A DNA stretch of 64,000 nt from Sphingopyxis sp. OAS728. Lineage in GTDB: Bacteria > Pseudomonadota > Alphaproteobacteria > Sphingomonadales > Sphingomonadaceae. Positions within the stretch are counted from its first letter, which is position 1. The number at the start of each line of letters is the position of its first letter. The position numbers were made by a program, and so were the translations under genes. The stretch spans positions 744,001-808,000 of the forward strand of contig NZ_JADBDT010000001.1 of assembly GCF_014873485.1 (NCBI RefSeq), given 5' to 3'. The notes below the pieces were generated by a model. The model saw only the letters and a program-made list of their open reading frames with translations. It did no database searches and was not told the origin of the DNA. Below, piece by piece: positions 36,755 to 44,762 of the stretch.

Positions 36755-38071
36755 ATGGCGACGACATCGCATTCCATCCCCTCCGATCGCATGGCGGTGC
36801 TGTTTGCCGTGATGCTCGTCGCCGCCGCCGGCAACACGGCAATGCAGTCGATCCTGCCCGCAATCGGCGCGAAGCTGCATATTCCGGACGTCTGGGTCAG
36901 CCTTGCATTCAGCTGGTCGGCGCTCCTCTGGGTACTCACCGCGCCGCATTGGGCGCGCCAGTCGGACAAGCGCGGCCGCAAGGCGCTTATGGCGTTGGGC
37001 GTGATCGGCTTTCTCTCGTCGATGGCGCTTTGCGGCGTCATGCTGTGGCTGGGCCTGTCGGGCTGGCTCGCCGCAGGCACGACCTTCATCCTTTTTGCGC
37101 TTTTTCGAAGCCTTTACGGAGGGCTCGGATCGGCGGCCCCACCCGCCGTGCAAGCTTATGTCGCTGCACGTACAGACCCCGAACAGAGGACGCAGGCGTT
37201 ATCGCTCGTGTCGTCGTCATTCGGTTTGGGTACGGTGATCGGCCCGGCTATCGCGCCTTTTTTTATCTTGCCCTTCGTCGGTCTCGCCGGTCCGTTGCTG
37301 GTGTTTGCACTGATCGGACTCGGCGTCCTGATCGCTCTGCGATGGCGCCTGCCAGACGATGTTCCGCGCTTTGCTGCGCGCGGCGCGATCGTATCCTATC
37401 CAACGACCGGGGCCTCGCCGCAAACCGCGGCAGAAGAGGCCGAAGAGCAAGTTCTCGATCCGAGCGAACCCCACCCTCCCCTTAAGTGGTCCGACAAGCG
37501 CGTGCGGCCTTGGCTCCTTGCCGGGCTGTTCGGCGGACAAGCGCAAGCGATGGTGCTCGGCGTCATTGGTTTCCTGATTCTCGATCGTCTGCATCTGCGG
37601 CTGCGCCCCGACGAGGGTGCCGCGATGACGGGGATCGTGTTGATGGCGGGCGCCTTCGCAACATTGCTCTCACAATGGGGCTTGATCCCGTTGCTTAAGA
37701 TGTCGCCGCGCACGGCGGTGCTCTGCGGCGCCACCCTCGGCGGCCTCGGGACAGTGATGACCGGCCTGTCGTACGACTTCCACGGAATCATCATCGGCTT
37801 CGCGCTTGCGTCGCTCGGCTTCGGGCTTTTCCGCCCGGGCTTCACTGCGGGCGCATCGCTGTCGGTGCCGCGCCGCGATCAGGGAAGCGTCGCAGGCATG
37901 ACCGCGTCGATCAACGGATCGGCCTATATTGTGTCGCCCGCGATCGGTGTGCTGCTCTATAATTGGCACGCGATGGTCGCGTATGGCCTGATGGCGGGCT
38001 TTTGCGGCTGGCTGGTCCTGTGGGGCTGGTCGGCGCTGAAACCGAACCAGCCCACGGAACAGCGGCCTTAG
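36755..38071 (+). CDS. Major facilitator superfamily transporter
   Basis: A 438-residue protein with about twelve hydrophobic helices and a polar central loop near residues 215-245 (rich in E and P). The loop between helices 2 and 3 contains WARQSDKRGRKALM, the MFS signature A. Strong ribosome site (AAGGAGGGG) before the ATG at 36755. The substrate cannot be inferred; drug/proton antiporter-like size. It converges on the CDC48 gene with a 4-base overlap of stop regions. Confidence 0.87.
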   Translation: MATTSHSIPSDRMAVLFAVMLVAAAGNTAMQSILPAIGAKLHIPDVWVSLAFSWSALLWVLTAPHWARQSDKRGRKALMALGVIGFLSSMALCGVMLWLGLSGWLAAGTTFILFALFRSLYGGLGSAAPPAVQAYVAARTDPEQRTQALSLVSSSFGLGTVIGPAIAPFFILPFVGLAGPLLVFALIGLGVLIALRWRLPDDVPRFAARGAIVSYPTTGASPQTAAEEAEEQVLDPSEPHPPLKWSDKRVRPWLLAGLFGGQAQAMVLGVIGFLILDRLHLRLRPDEGAAMTGIVLMAGAFATLLSQWGLIPLLKMSPRTAVLCGATLGGLGTVMTGLSYDFHGIIIGFALASLGFGLFRPGFTAGASLSVPRRDQGSVAGMTASINGSAYIVSPAIGVLLYNWHAMVAYGLMAGFCGWLVLWGWSALKPNQPTEQRP

Positions 38072-40389
38072 TCGGTCGCGTCGTCGTGCTTGCGCTCGCG
38101 GACGGGCTTGAGCATGCCGGGCGCGAAGAAGCCGATCGGATCGACGCTCATCGCGGCCTGCTTGATCTCGCCCTGGATCTTTTCATAATCCTTTTCCATC
38201 GCCTCGGTGACCGAGGCGCGGGTGTCCTTCAGCGCGGTTTCGAAATCCGCCATCGTCACCGTGTCGCTGTCGAGCGAGCGTTTGAGCGCAGCAAGACCGG
38301 CGCGGCGTGTCAGATCCTCCAAGTCAGCGCCGGTAAAGCGATCCGACTTTTCAGCTAGCACCGTAAGGTCCACATCTTTCGCCAGCGGCATCTTGCCCGT
38401 CTGGATTTCAAGGATGCGCTTGCGGCCTTCCGCGTTCGGCACCGACACATAGATCAGCTCATCGAGCCGGCCCGGGCGAAGCAGCGCCGGATCGATCAGG
38501 TTCGGGCGGTTCGTGGCGCCGATGACGACCACCGACTGCATCTCCTCAATCCCGTCCATCTCGGCGAGGATCGTGTTGACGACACGTTCGGTCACCTGCG
38601 GTTCGCCCGATGCCCCGCTGCCACGCGCGGGCACCAGGCTATCGAGTTCGTCGATGAAGATGATCGTCGGCGCCACCGCGCGCGCGCGCGCAAAAAGCCG
38701 CGCAATCTGCTGCTCGCTCTCGCCATACCATTTCGAGAGCAGATCCGACGATTTGATCGAAATGAAATTGGCATCAGATTCGCGTGCCGCGGCCTTTGCG
38801 AGCAAGGTTTTTCCGGTTCCGGGCGGGCCGTAGAGCAGAAAACCTTTTGCCGCACGAATACCGAGCCGGCGGAATGCCTCGGGATTCTTCAGCGGCAGCT
38901 CGATCCCTTCGATCAGCTTGTCGCGTGCAGCATCGAGCCCGCCGATGTCGCTCCAGCGCGTTTTCGGCGCCTGCACCATCACTTCGCGCATAGCCGACGG
39001 CTGCACGCGTTTCAGCGCGTTATTGAAGTCCTCGCGTGTCACGCGCAGTTCTTCGAGCACCTCGGCCGGGATCGTCCCTTCGGCCAAATCGAGCTTCGGC
39101 ATGATCCGCCGCACCGCCTCGATCGCAGCTTCACGCGTCAGAGCCGCCATGTCAGCGCCGACGAAGCCAAAGGTCGTGCGCGCGAGTTCCGCTAGGTCGA
39201 CATTCTCAGCCAGCGGCATGCCGCGTGTGTGGATGCCAAGGATTTCGCGCCGCCCGCTCTCGTCAGGAACGCCGATCACAATTTCTCGATCGAAACGGCC
39301 GGGACGACGCAGTGCCTCGTCGATGGCATCGGGGCGATTGGTCGCGGCGATCACGACAAGGTTCGTTCGCGGCTCCAGCCCGTCCATCAGCGTCAACAGC
39401 TGCGCAACGAGGCGCTTTTCAGCCTCGCCCTGCACCTGCCCACGCTTCGGCGCGATCGAATCGATTTCGTCAATGAACAGGATCGACGGCGCAGCCTTTG
39501 CCGCAGCTTCGAACACATCGCGCAGCCGCTTCTCGGACTCGCCGTAAGCGCTACCCATGATTTCCGGGCCGTTGATCAGGAAGAATTGGGCGTCGCTTTC
39601 ATTGGCAACGGCGCGCGCGAGGCGCGTCTTGCCCGTTCCCGGCGGGCCGTGCAGCAACACCCCGCGCGGCGGATCGACACCGAGGCGCTGGAAGAGTTCG
39701 GGATAGCGCAGCGGCAGTTCGACCATCTCGCGAAGCTGATCGATCGTCTCGCCCAGCCCGCCGAGATCGTCATAGGTGACGTCGGTACGGCGGGCGTCCT
39801 GCGGCTCCTGATACTCGGGAAGCAGTTCTATTTCGGTATTCTCGTCGATGAAGACGACCCCCTTGGGGGTGGCGGAAACGACGAGCAGGCGCACCTCGGC
39901 CAGCGCATAGGCCGGCGCGTTGAGCATCTGGCGGAGCTGGGGCGGCATATCGCCCGACTCCACCCGCTGTTGCCCCGCGGTCGCGACCGTATCGCCGGCG
40001 ACCACAGGACGGCCGAAGAAGCTCCGCTTCAACGCATTGGCCGAACCCTGAAGGCGCAAATTCTCCTGCGCCGGCGCGAAAACAACCCGCGTGGCCGGAC
40101 GCGCTTCAATGCGGCTCAGTTCCACCATATCGCCAGCGCCCGCGCCCGCATTGGCGCGCTGAAGGCCGTCGAGACGGATGACTTCAAGCCCCTCATCTTC
40201 GGCATAGGGCAACACGACACGCGAGGCGGTTTGCCGCTTGCCGCTGATCTGGACGATATCGCCTTCCGTCACGCCGAGTTCGGCCATCGCAGAGCGTGGA
40301 ATGCGCGCAATCCCGCCACCGCTTTCCTCGGCACGCGAATTCGCGACCTGCAGTTTCACCTGTTTTTCTTTTACCGCTGCATCGGCCAA
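38068..40389 (-). CDS. CDC48/VCP-family double AAA+ ATPase
   Basis: A 773-residue protein with the archaeal and eukaryotic CDC48/VAT architecture. The N-domain occupies about residues 1-180 with a double-psi beta-barrel segment (GIARIPRSAMAELGVTEGDIVQISG). Two AAA domains follow, with Walker A GPPGTGKTR near 250 and GPPGTGKTL near 521, and Walker B ILFIDEIDSIAPKRG and IIFIDELDSLVPARG. Both domains keep the arginine-finger blocks (RRPGRFDRE, LRPGRLDE). It probably unfolds or extracts proteins. The start is TTG at 40389 with GGGAG upstream; no ATG occurs before the conserved N-domain. Confidence 0.92.
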   Translation of the reverse strand: MADAAVKEKQVKLQVANSRAEESGGGIARIPRSAMAELGVTEGDIVQISGKRQTASRVVLPYAEDEGLEVIRLDGLQRANAGAGAGDMVELSRIEARPATRVVFAPAQENLRLQGSANALKRSFFGRPVVAGDTVATAGQQRVESGDMPPQLRQMLNAPAYALAEVRLLVVSATPKGVVFIDENTEIELLPEYQEPQDARRTDVTYDDLGGLGETIDQLREMVELPLRYPELFQRLGVDPPRGVLLHGPPGTGKTRLARAVANESDAQFFLINGPEIMGSAYGESEKRLRDVFEAAAKAAPSILFIDEIDSIAPKRGQVQGEAEKRLVAQLLTLMDGLEPRTNLVVIAATNRPDAIDEALRRPGRFDREIVIGVPDESGRREILGIHTRGMPLAENVDLAELARTTFGFVGADMAALTREAAIEAVRRIMPKLDLAEGTIPAEVLEELRVTREDFNNALKRVQPSAMREVMVQAPKTRWSDIGGLDAARDKLIEGIELPLKNPEAFRRLGIRAAKGFLLYGPPGTGKTLLAKAAARESDANFISIKSSDLLSKWYGESEQQIARLFARARAVAPTIIFIDELDSLVPARGSGASGEPQVTERVVNTILAEMDGIEEMQSVVVIGATNRPNLIDPALLRPGRLDELIYVSVPNAEGRKRILEIQTGKMPLAKDVDLTVLAEKSDRFTGADLEDLTRRAGLAALKRSLDSDTVTMADFETALKDTRASVTEAMEKDYEKIQGEIKQAAMSVDPIGFFAPGMLKPVRERKHDDATD

Positions 40390-40531
40390 GGCGTGTCTCC
40401 CGCAAAATGGTCAGAATGCGAAGATAGGATGGTGGTTCCCGATTTGCGACCCCCGGCACCGCAGCAACTTATGACGCACTGCACAAAATTCTGGCTTGTC
40501 CGCCAAGGTCATGCCATCATCGGTAACCGAT

Positions 40532-41410
40532 ATGCCACGCCTTCCCCCCATCAGCAGCATGGAAGCCTTTCTGGAGGTCGCCCGCCACGGCACGGTCAAG
40601 GCGGCCGCAATCGAGCTCGGCTTGTCGATGCCCGCGCTATCGCGCCGCATCCAGACGCTCGAACATGCCGTCGGCCGGCCGCTGTTCAACCGCCATCATC
40701 ACGGGCTCAGTCTGACCGAAGCGGGCCGGGCGCTGCACGAACAATTGTCGCCGATCCTCGACGAACTGCGCACGGTGATCGAACAGGTCGGTAGCCCCGA
40801 CGCCTCGCTCCGCCTGCACCTCAACGTCCTGCCGCTCTTTGCGCAGCAGCGCCTGTTTCCGCGCCTTCCCGAACTGCGCAGCAAACATCCCGAACTCCAT
40901 ATCGACATCGACACCATGTCGCATGCCGAAGCGCGGCTGGGTGACGGCATCGACGCCGCAATCGCCCTCGCCCGCTCGATCGACCCCGTGCTCTATGCGG
41001 CACGGCTCGACCAGGACAAGGTGTTCCCGATTGCGTCGCGGACGCTGACCGACGGTGACCGCGCGATCACCGTGCCCGAACAGATGCAGCGGATGACGAT
41101 CCTGCTCCACCGCGAGATGCCCGAGACCTTTACCGAATGGAAGAAGGCGATCGGCATGCCCTATCTGGAACCGGCGGGGATCGATTATTTCGATTCGGGG
41201 CCACTGATGCTGGAGGCCGCGGCGCAGGGGATCGGCGTCGCCTTCATGCACGGCCATCATTTCGACGACGCGCACGATCCGCGCCTCGTCCGCCTGTTCG
41301 ATTTCGACGTCGACAGCCCGTACAGCTATTGGTTCGTGTGCCGCCCGCGCGCGCTGCGCCAGCCGGCGGTGAAATTGTTCCACGACTGGCTGCTCGCGGC
41401 AAAAATCTGA
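40532..41410 (+). CDS. LysR-family transcriptional regulator
   Basis: A 292-residue regulator. The helix-turn-helix near residues 10-68 reads MEAFLEVARHGTVKAAAIELGLSMPALSRRIQ, then PLFNRHHHGLSLTEAG, typical of LysR. The LysR substrate-binding domain follows and includes DAAIALARSIDP. Several ATGs (40511, 40532, 40559) are possible; 40532 leaves a normal lead-in to the HTH. It is divergent from the CDC48 gene, separated by 142 bases, so it may control itself or that gene (inference). The effector is unknown. Confidence 0.85.
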   Translation: MPRLPPISSMEAFLEVARHGTVKAAAIELGLSMPALSRRIQTLEHAVGRPLFNRHHHGLSLTEAGRALHEQLSPILDELRTVIEQVGSPDASLRLHLNVLPLFAQQRLFPRLPELRSKHPELHIDIDTMSHAEARLGDGIDAAIALARSIDPVLYAARLDQDKVFPIASRTLTDGDRAITVPEQMQRMTILLHREMPETFTEWKKAIGMPYLEPAGIDYFDSGPLMLEAAAQGIGVAFMHGHHFDDAHDPRLVRLFDFDVDSPYSYWFVCRPRALRQPAVKLFHDWLLAAKI

Positions 41411-41462
41411 CCGGCAAGGCACCGTGCGAGCCCCTTCGGGCCGGTTCTCAAAATCTGGAAAA

Positions 41463-41537
41463 TGGTGCTGCTGGACAGGATTGAACTGTCGACCTCGTCA
41501 TTACCAATGACGCGCTCTACCACTGAGCTACAGCAGC
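41463..41537 (-). tRNA. tRNA-Thr (GGT)
   Basis: A 75-base gene ending in an encoded CCA on the minus strand. The acceptor arms GCTGCTG and CAGCAGC pair, the T-arm contains GTTCAATC, and the anticodon stem CGTCA/TGACG encloses the loop TTGGTAA, giving anticodon GGT. Confidence 0.95.
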
Positions 41538-41603
41538 AACCGGGGCGCCGGCAAACACATGTTCGCTGGGCAGGCGCGGCCTATGGCGGGGTGCCTTGCG
41601 CCT

Positions 41604-41623
41604 GTCAAGCCGCGAGGCTTGAC
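41604..41623. other. Perfect 8-base hairpin with GCGA loop
   Basis: GTCAAGCC (41604-41611), loop GCGA, GGCTTGAC (41616-41623). It lies between tRNA-Thr and the small basic protein gene. No T-run is visible on either strand, so its role (weak terminator or leader structure) is open. Confidence 0.4.
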
Positions 41624-41643
41624 GATGCGGCAATTTCGCGGGC

Positions 41644-41784
41644 ATGGCGCTTCGGGTGAGCAAGACGCCCTCCCCCGCCGATATCGAACGCGAGCGCCGC
41701 CTCGCCGAGGCGCTGCGCGCCAATCTGCGCAAACGCAAGGCGCAGACGCGCGATGCGAAGGCCGAAACCCCGCCTAAAGACTGA
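41644..41784 (+). CDS. Small highly charged protein, 46 residues
   Basis: A 46-residue frame starting at ATG 41644. The core SPADIERERRLAEALRANLRKR is an amphipathic, strongly charged helix, and the tail stays basic. The composition and the PSPA-x-IERERRLAEALRANLRRRK-like pattern are what I would expect of a small protein conserved in sphingomonads (from memory, not checked). Its stop region overlaps the end of the convergent DUF1905 gene by 11 bases. Function unknown; a nucleic-acid or ribosome contact is only a guess. Confidence 0.55.
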   Translation: MALRVSKTPSPADIERERRLAEALRANLRKRKAQTRDAKAETPPKD

Positions 41785-42088
41785 CGGTCACCGTTACCGG
41801 ATCGCCTTCGGCCAACCCTTCCGCCTTTCGGACGGCTGCCTTGACCGGCAACAACCAGCCGCCGCTTTCCTTGTGCGGAAAAACGGAAGTCTTCCAGTGC
41901 GTATCGCCAATATTCGCCTCGACGCGAGCCGATCCGAATCCCTTGCGCCCGTCGAGCCATTGGCCCGTGATCGCCGCCATGCGAATCCCGTCGGCAGCCT
42001 CGCCCGCGATGGTCACGAAGAACCACGCCGCCGGCGCCGTCGCCGACTGCCAGCGCCAAAGCGGCGTCGTGACGGTGAAATCTTCCAA
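41774..42088 (-). CDS. DUF1905-domain protein
   Basis: A 104-residue protein. WFFVTIAGEAADGIR, the GSARVEANIGDTHWKTSVFP block and the C-terminal LAEGDPVTVTVSL match the compact DUF1905 beta-barrel fold. The likely start is TTG at 42088, four bases after the stop of the cyclophilin gene, because no ATG is available near the domain start and the longer frame is a shadow. It is probably co-transcribed with the cyclophilin gene. Function of the family is unknown to me. Confidence 0.75.
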   Translation of the reverse strand: MEDFTVTTPLWRWQSATAPAAWFFVTIAGEAADGIRMAAITGQWLDGRKGFGSARVEANIGDTHWKTSVFPHKESGGWLLPVKAAVRKAEGLAEGDPVTVTVSL

Positions 42089-42092
42089 GATG

Positions 42093-43151
42093 CTACTTCG
42101 CGACGACCGGACGCACCGGCACCGGAATATTGCAGATATCGGCGCCGCCCGCCGGAAGGATGAAGAAGGGGTCGCGGCGATTTTGGCGGGCATCGGCATA
42201 GCGCGCGAAGGTTTCGCTTTCTGTCGACAAATATTCGAAGCGCGGTTGCTGCGCTGCAGGCAGCTCGGTCGCAAGGCGAATCGAGGCAATCGCCACACGT
42301 TCGGCCGGGTCTTCGTAGAAACCAAGCGCACCGGTGCCGCGCGGCAGGCTCGACAAATGCTCGATTCCACCGATCACGCGGCCGACGACTGCTATGTTGC
42401 GGTCGAGGTGTCGCGGGGCGTGGCCGATCACCGTATAAAGTTCCGCGCCCGATCCCGTGTCGGGCGACAGGTTCCGACCGACCCCGACCATGCCATAGCA
42501 ATGCACCGGCCAAGCCTTGTCGATCACTGCATAATCCCAAATCGGCAGGCGTTCACCCTCTGCACTGGTCTTTGCCTGGCCCCGCTCCACCTTCGACAGG
42601 ACCGCAAGCGGCATTCCCGCGACAAATGCGTAGGAGCTGGCATAGGGGTCCGCGACCTTCTTGGACGGCGGTGTTTTCGGTGTCGGGACGACCACCATCA
42701 TTGTTCGCGCGGGTTGCTTGCCATTGCTCGTCCAGACCGTCTTGATCGATCCATCGCCGACCGTTTGATATTCACTCTCCGCCACCGTCGCCAACCCTCT
42801 CGGAAGCGCCTTCTTCTCGGTCGCATCACCCCATTGCGCGACATAATTATCCTGCACGCGGTTCACGCTCGTCCCGTCCCACCAGTGCGCGGCGGCGAGT
42901 TTGCGGATGTTGCCGATCCATCCCTGGCTGAACGGCGCGGGCATCAACTGGATGACCACGCGGCGCGGCTTGCCTTTGGCATCGGGCGCGAGGTCCATCA
43001 CGAGCAGGTCCGATGGCGCGATGGCAATCCAGTCGCTCGCCGGCGCAGAGGCCACAATCTCGCCCGGCGACGGGATCGGTGCGGGCTCTTGGGCGAGTGC
43101 GGGAAGGACAAGCGACGCGGCGGCAACGGCCGTCAGGAGCAGATGTTTCAT
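42093..43151 (-). CDS. Cyclophilin-type peptidyl-prolyl isomerase, exported
   Basis: A 352-residue protein with a signal peptide (MKHLLLTAVAAASLVLPALA, cut before QEPAP). A cyclophilin-like domain follows, including RRVVIQLMPAPFSQGWIGNIRKLAAAHWWDGTSVNRV, with an unusually long insertion before the second half that carries IGHAPRHLDRNIAVVGRVIGG. The isomerase would act on folding proteins in the periplasm. It is longer than typical cyclophilins, as in other sphingomonad and xanthomonad examples. The ATG at 43151 is the only one before the signal peptide. It is followed closely by the DUF1905 gene. Confidence 0.85.
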   Translation of the reverse strand: MKHLLLTAVAAASLVLPALAQEPAPIPSPGEIVASAPASDWIAIAPSDLLVMDLAPDAKGKPRRVVIQLMPAPFSQGWIGNIRKLAAAHWWDGTSVNRVQDNYVAQWGDATEKKALPRGLATVAESEYQTVGDGSIKTVWTSNGKQPARTMMVVVPTPKTPPSKKVADPYASSYAFVAGMPLAVLSKVERGQAKTSAEGERLPIWDYAVIDKAWPVHCYGMVGVGRNLSPDTGSGAELYTVIGHAPRHLDRNIAVVGRVIGGIEHLSSLPRGTGALGFYEDPAERVAIASIRLATELPAAQQPRFEYLSTESETFARYADARQNRRDPFFILPAGGADICNIPVPVRPVVAK

Positions 43152-43225
43152 GCCATCTGTCTGCCATGCCCAATCGGCTTGCGAAAGCCCCGCCAAGCGA
43201 TTAGGGCGCCCCTTCCAGTGCATGC

Positions 43226-43316
43226 GGAGCGGTGGCCGAGTGGTCGAAGGCGCTCGCCTGGAAAGTGAGTATACGCCAAAAGCGTATCGAGGGTTCGAAT
43301 CCCTCCCGCTCCGCCA
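43226..43316 (+). tRNA. tRNA-Ser (GGA)
   Basis: A 91-base class II tRNA with a long variable arm (ATACGCCAAAAGCGTAT). Acceptor arms GGAGCGG and CCGCTCC pair. The anticodon loop CTGGAAA gives GGA, the T-arm has GGTTCGAATCC, and CCA is encoded. Confidence 0.96.
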
Positions 43317-43522
43317 TTTCCCGAACCATTCAGATCGCGTCGCTCACAGTCACCAGAAGCGTTCGGTGGCGCTGAAATGCTCATGCGCATCGACTGCAGG
43401 CTATCCGACGCGTGATGCGCGACTGCTGAAAGCGCCACCCGACGCAACCGGGCAGGTGAAGACAATCTATAGCTTGGAAAACCCGCGGTTCTGGTCGCCT
43501 TTGGGCAATGACAGAAGGGGAA

Positions 43523-43599
43523 TGGCGCACCCGGAACGATTCGAACGTCCGACCCTCAGATTCGTAGTCTGATGCTCTATCCAGCTGAGCTACGGGTGC
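43523..43599 (-). tRNA. tRNA-Arg (ACG)
   Basis: A 77-base gene on the minus strand. Acceptor arms GCACCCG and CGGGTGC, anticodon loop CTACGAA (anticodon ACG, normally edited to ICG), T-arm GTTCGAATC and an encoded CCA are all visible. Confidence 0.96.
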
Positions 43600-43643
43600 G
43601 TGGAGAGGCGCCTTTAAGACCCGTTGTGCGGGGGCGCAACCCC

Positions 43644-44171
43644 CTATTTCAGCTTTGTGACCGTTCCGCACGACGATTGGCGGCGGATCGCGTCGAGCGC
43701 GCCGATTTCCGCGGGCTCTTTCAGCAAAATGCGGATCAGCGCGATGCCATGATCATGGTTCGTGCGAGCGACTTCGGCGCCTTTTGGGACCGCCTGCCCC
43801 TCGCGCGCGACGATGATTCGAAACGGCTTGCCGCCTGCCTCGACATCGTTGCGCACGAAAATCACGTCGGTTGCGGTGTCGAAGATGCTGAGCGAGGTGT
43901 AGCGGCCGGGAACCGGCGTGACGTCGATGGCGATCGGGCCGTTCGAAATATTATACGGACAGCTCGAATAAGCGAGATCGGGGCTCGGTCGCACGACCGG
44001 CTGACGCTCGGGCGTCGCGAGATTGCCATAGGACATGGTGTTGATACCGCCCTGCCCCAGCCGCTCGATCGCGACATTCATCAGGCCATAGGGAATCGCC
44101 CATATCGCGGCATAGGCTGTAACAGCGGCGACGATGAGGCCAAAGGCGAGCGGGCCGAGCCAATTGCGCAT
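43644..44171 (-). CDS. DUF1254-domain protein
   Basis: A 175-residue protein with an N-terminal hydrophobic helix (WLGPLAFGLIVAAVTAYAAIWAI) acting as a signal anchor. The body, with YTSLSIFDTATDVIFVRND and GKPFRIIVAREGQ, fits the DUF1254 fold. It follows a DUF1214 gene by one base, and the two domains are often fused in one larger protein elsewhere. Here they are two separately anchored chains that probably pair in the periplasm. Biochemical role unknown. Confidence 0.8.
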   Translation of the reverse strand: MRNWLGPLAFGLIVAAVTAYAAIWAIPYGLMNVAIERLGQGGINTMSYGNLATPERQPVVRPSPDLAYSSCPYNISNGPIAIDVTPVPGRYTSLSIFDTATDVIFVRNDVEAGGKPFRIIVAREGQAVPKGAEVARTNHDHGIALIRILLKEPAEIGALDAIRRQSSCGTVTKLK

Positions 44172-44172
44172 C

Positions 44173-44748
44173 TCAGCAGCCCTCCTTCACGATTTTCGGC
44201 AGCGCGGCCTTTTCGGGATTGGCGCGGAAGGCCTTTCCGGGATTGTACATGCGAAGGGTCAGGTGGAAGGGCTGCCCCTTCGTCCCCGGCAGCCACGCGC
44301 CCTCAGCGGGCTTCGACGGCGAGATGGTGACGCGCCATTCGCCTTTGGCATCGAGCGCGACGTTGGCGCCGTTCACCGACCAGATATTCGCCGGATTGAC
44401 GACCAGATAGCCCGCCTCGTCATAGATGGTGACGCTCCACCAGCGCGCGTCGAGCGGCGTGCCCGACAGGCTGTAACGGCAATTGCCGTCGAGCTTCGCA
44501 CCAGCGGCGTCGGTCTTGGCCGACCAATAGATCGTTTCCTTCGCCGGGAGCGCCAGCAGCCCGCCGCGCGCCACCGCGGCGCGCGTGATCGGATCGGTCG
44601 CCTTGGTGCCATAGCCGAGCGAGGTCGACCAGGGACCATTTTCGATCCCGCCGTCGCGCAGCCCGCCGGTGGTGAGCGCCCATGCCGCGCCGAGCCCCAC
44701 CGCCAATCCGCCCACCAAAGTGATCGTATAGCGGTGCCAGCTCTTCAT
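44173..44748 (-). CDS. DUF1214-domain protein
   Basis: A 191-residue protein with an N-terminal membrane helix (YTITLVGGLAVGLGAAWAL). The DUF1214 core includes GNCRYSLSGTPLDARWWSVTIYDEAGYLV and GEWRVTISPSKP. It precedes the DUF1254 gene on the same strand with a single base between them, so the pair is almost certainly co-translated. Ends in a lone Cys (KIVKEGC). Such pairs occur in many alphaproteobacteria; role unknown. Confidence 0.82.
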   Translation of the reverse strand: MKSWHRYTITLVGGLAVGLGAAWALTTGGLRDGGIENGPWSTSLGYGTKATDPITRAAVARGGLLALPAKETIYWSAKTDAAGAKLDGNCRYSLSGTPLDARWWSVTIYDEAGYLVVNPANIWSVNGANVALDAKGEWRVTISPSKPAEGAWLPGTKGQPFHLTLRMYNPGKAFRANPEKAALPKIVKEGC

Positions 44749-44762
44749 GCGGTTGCCCCCGG

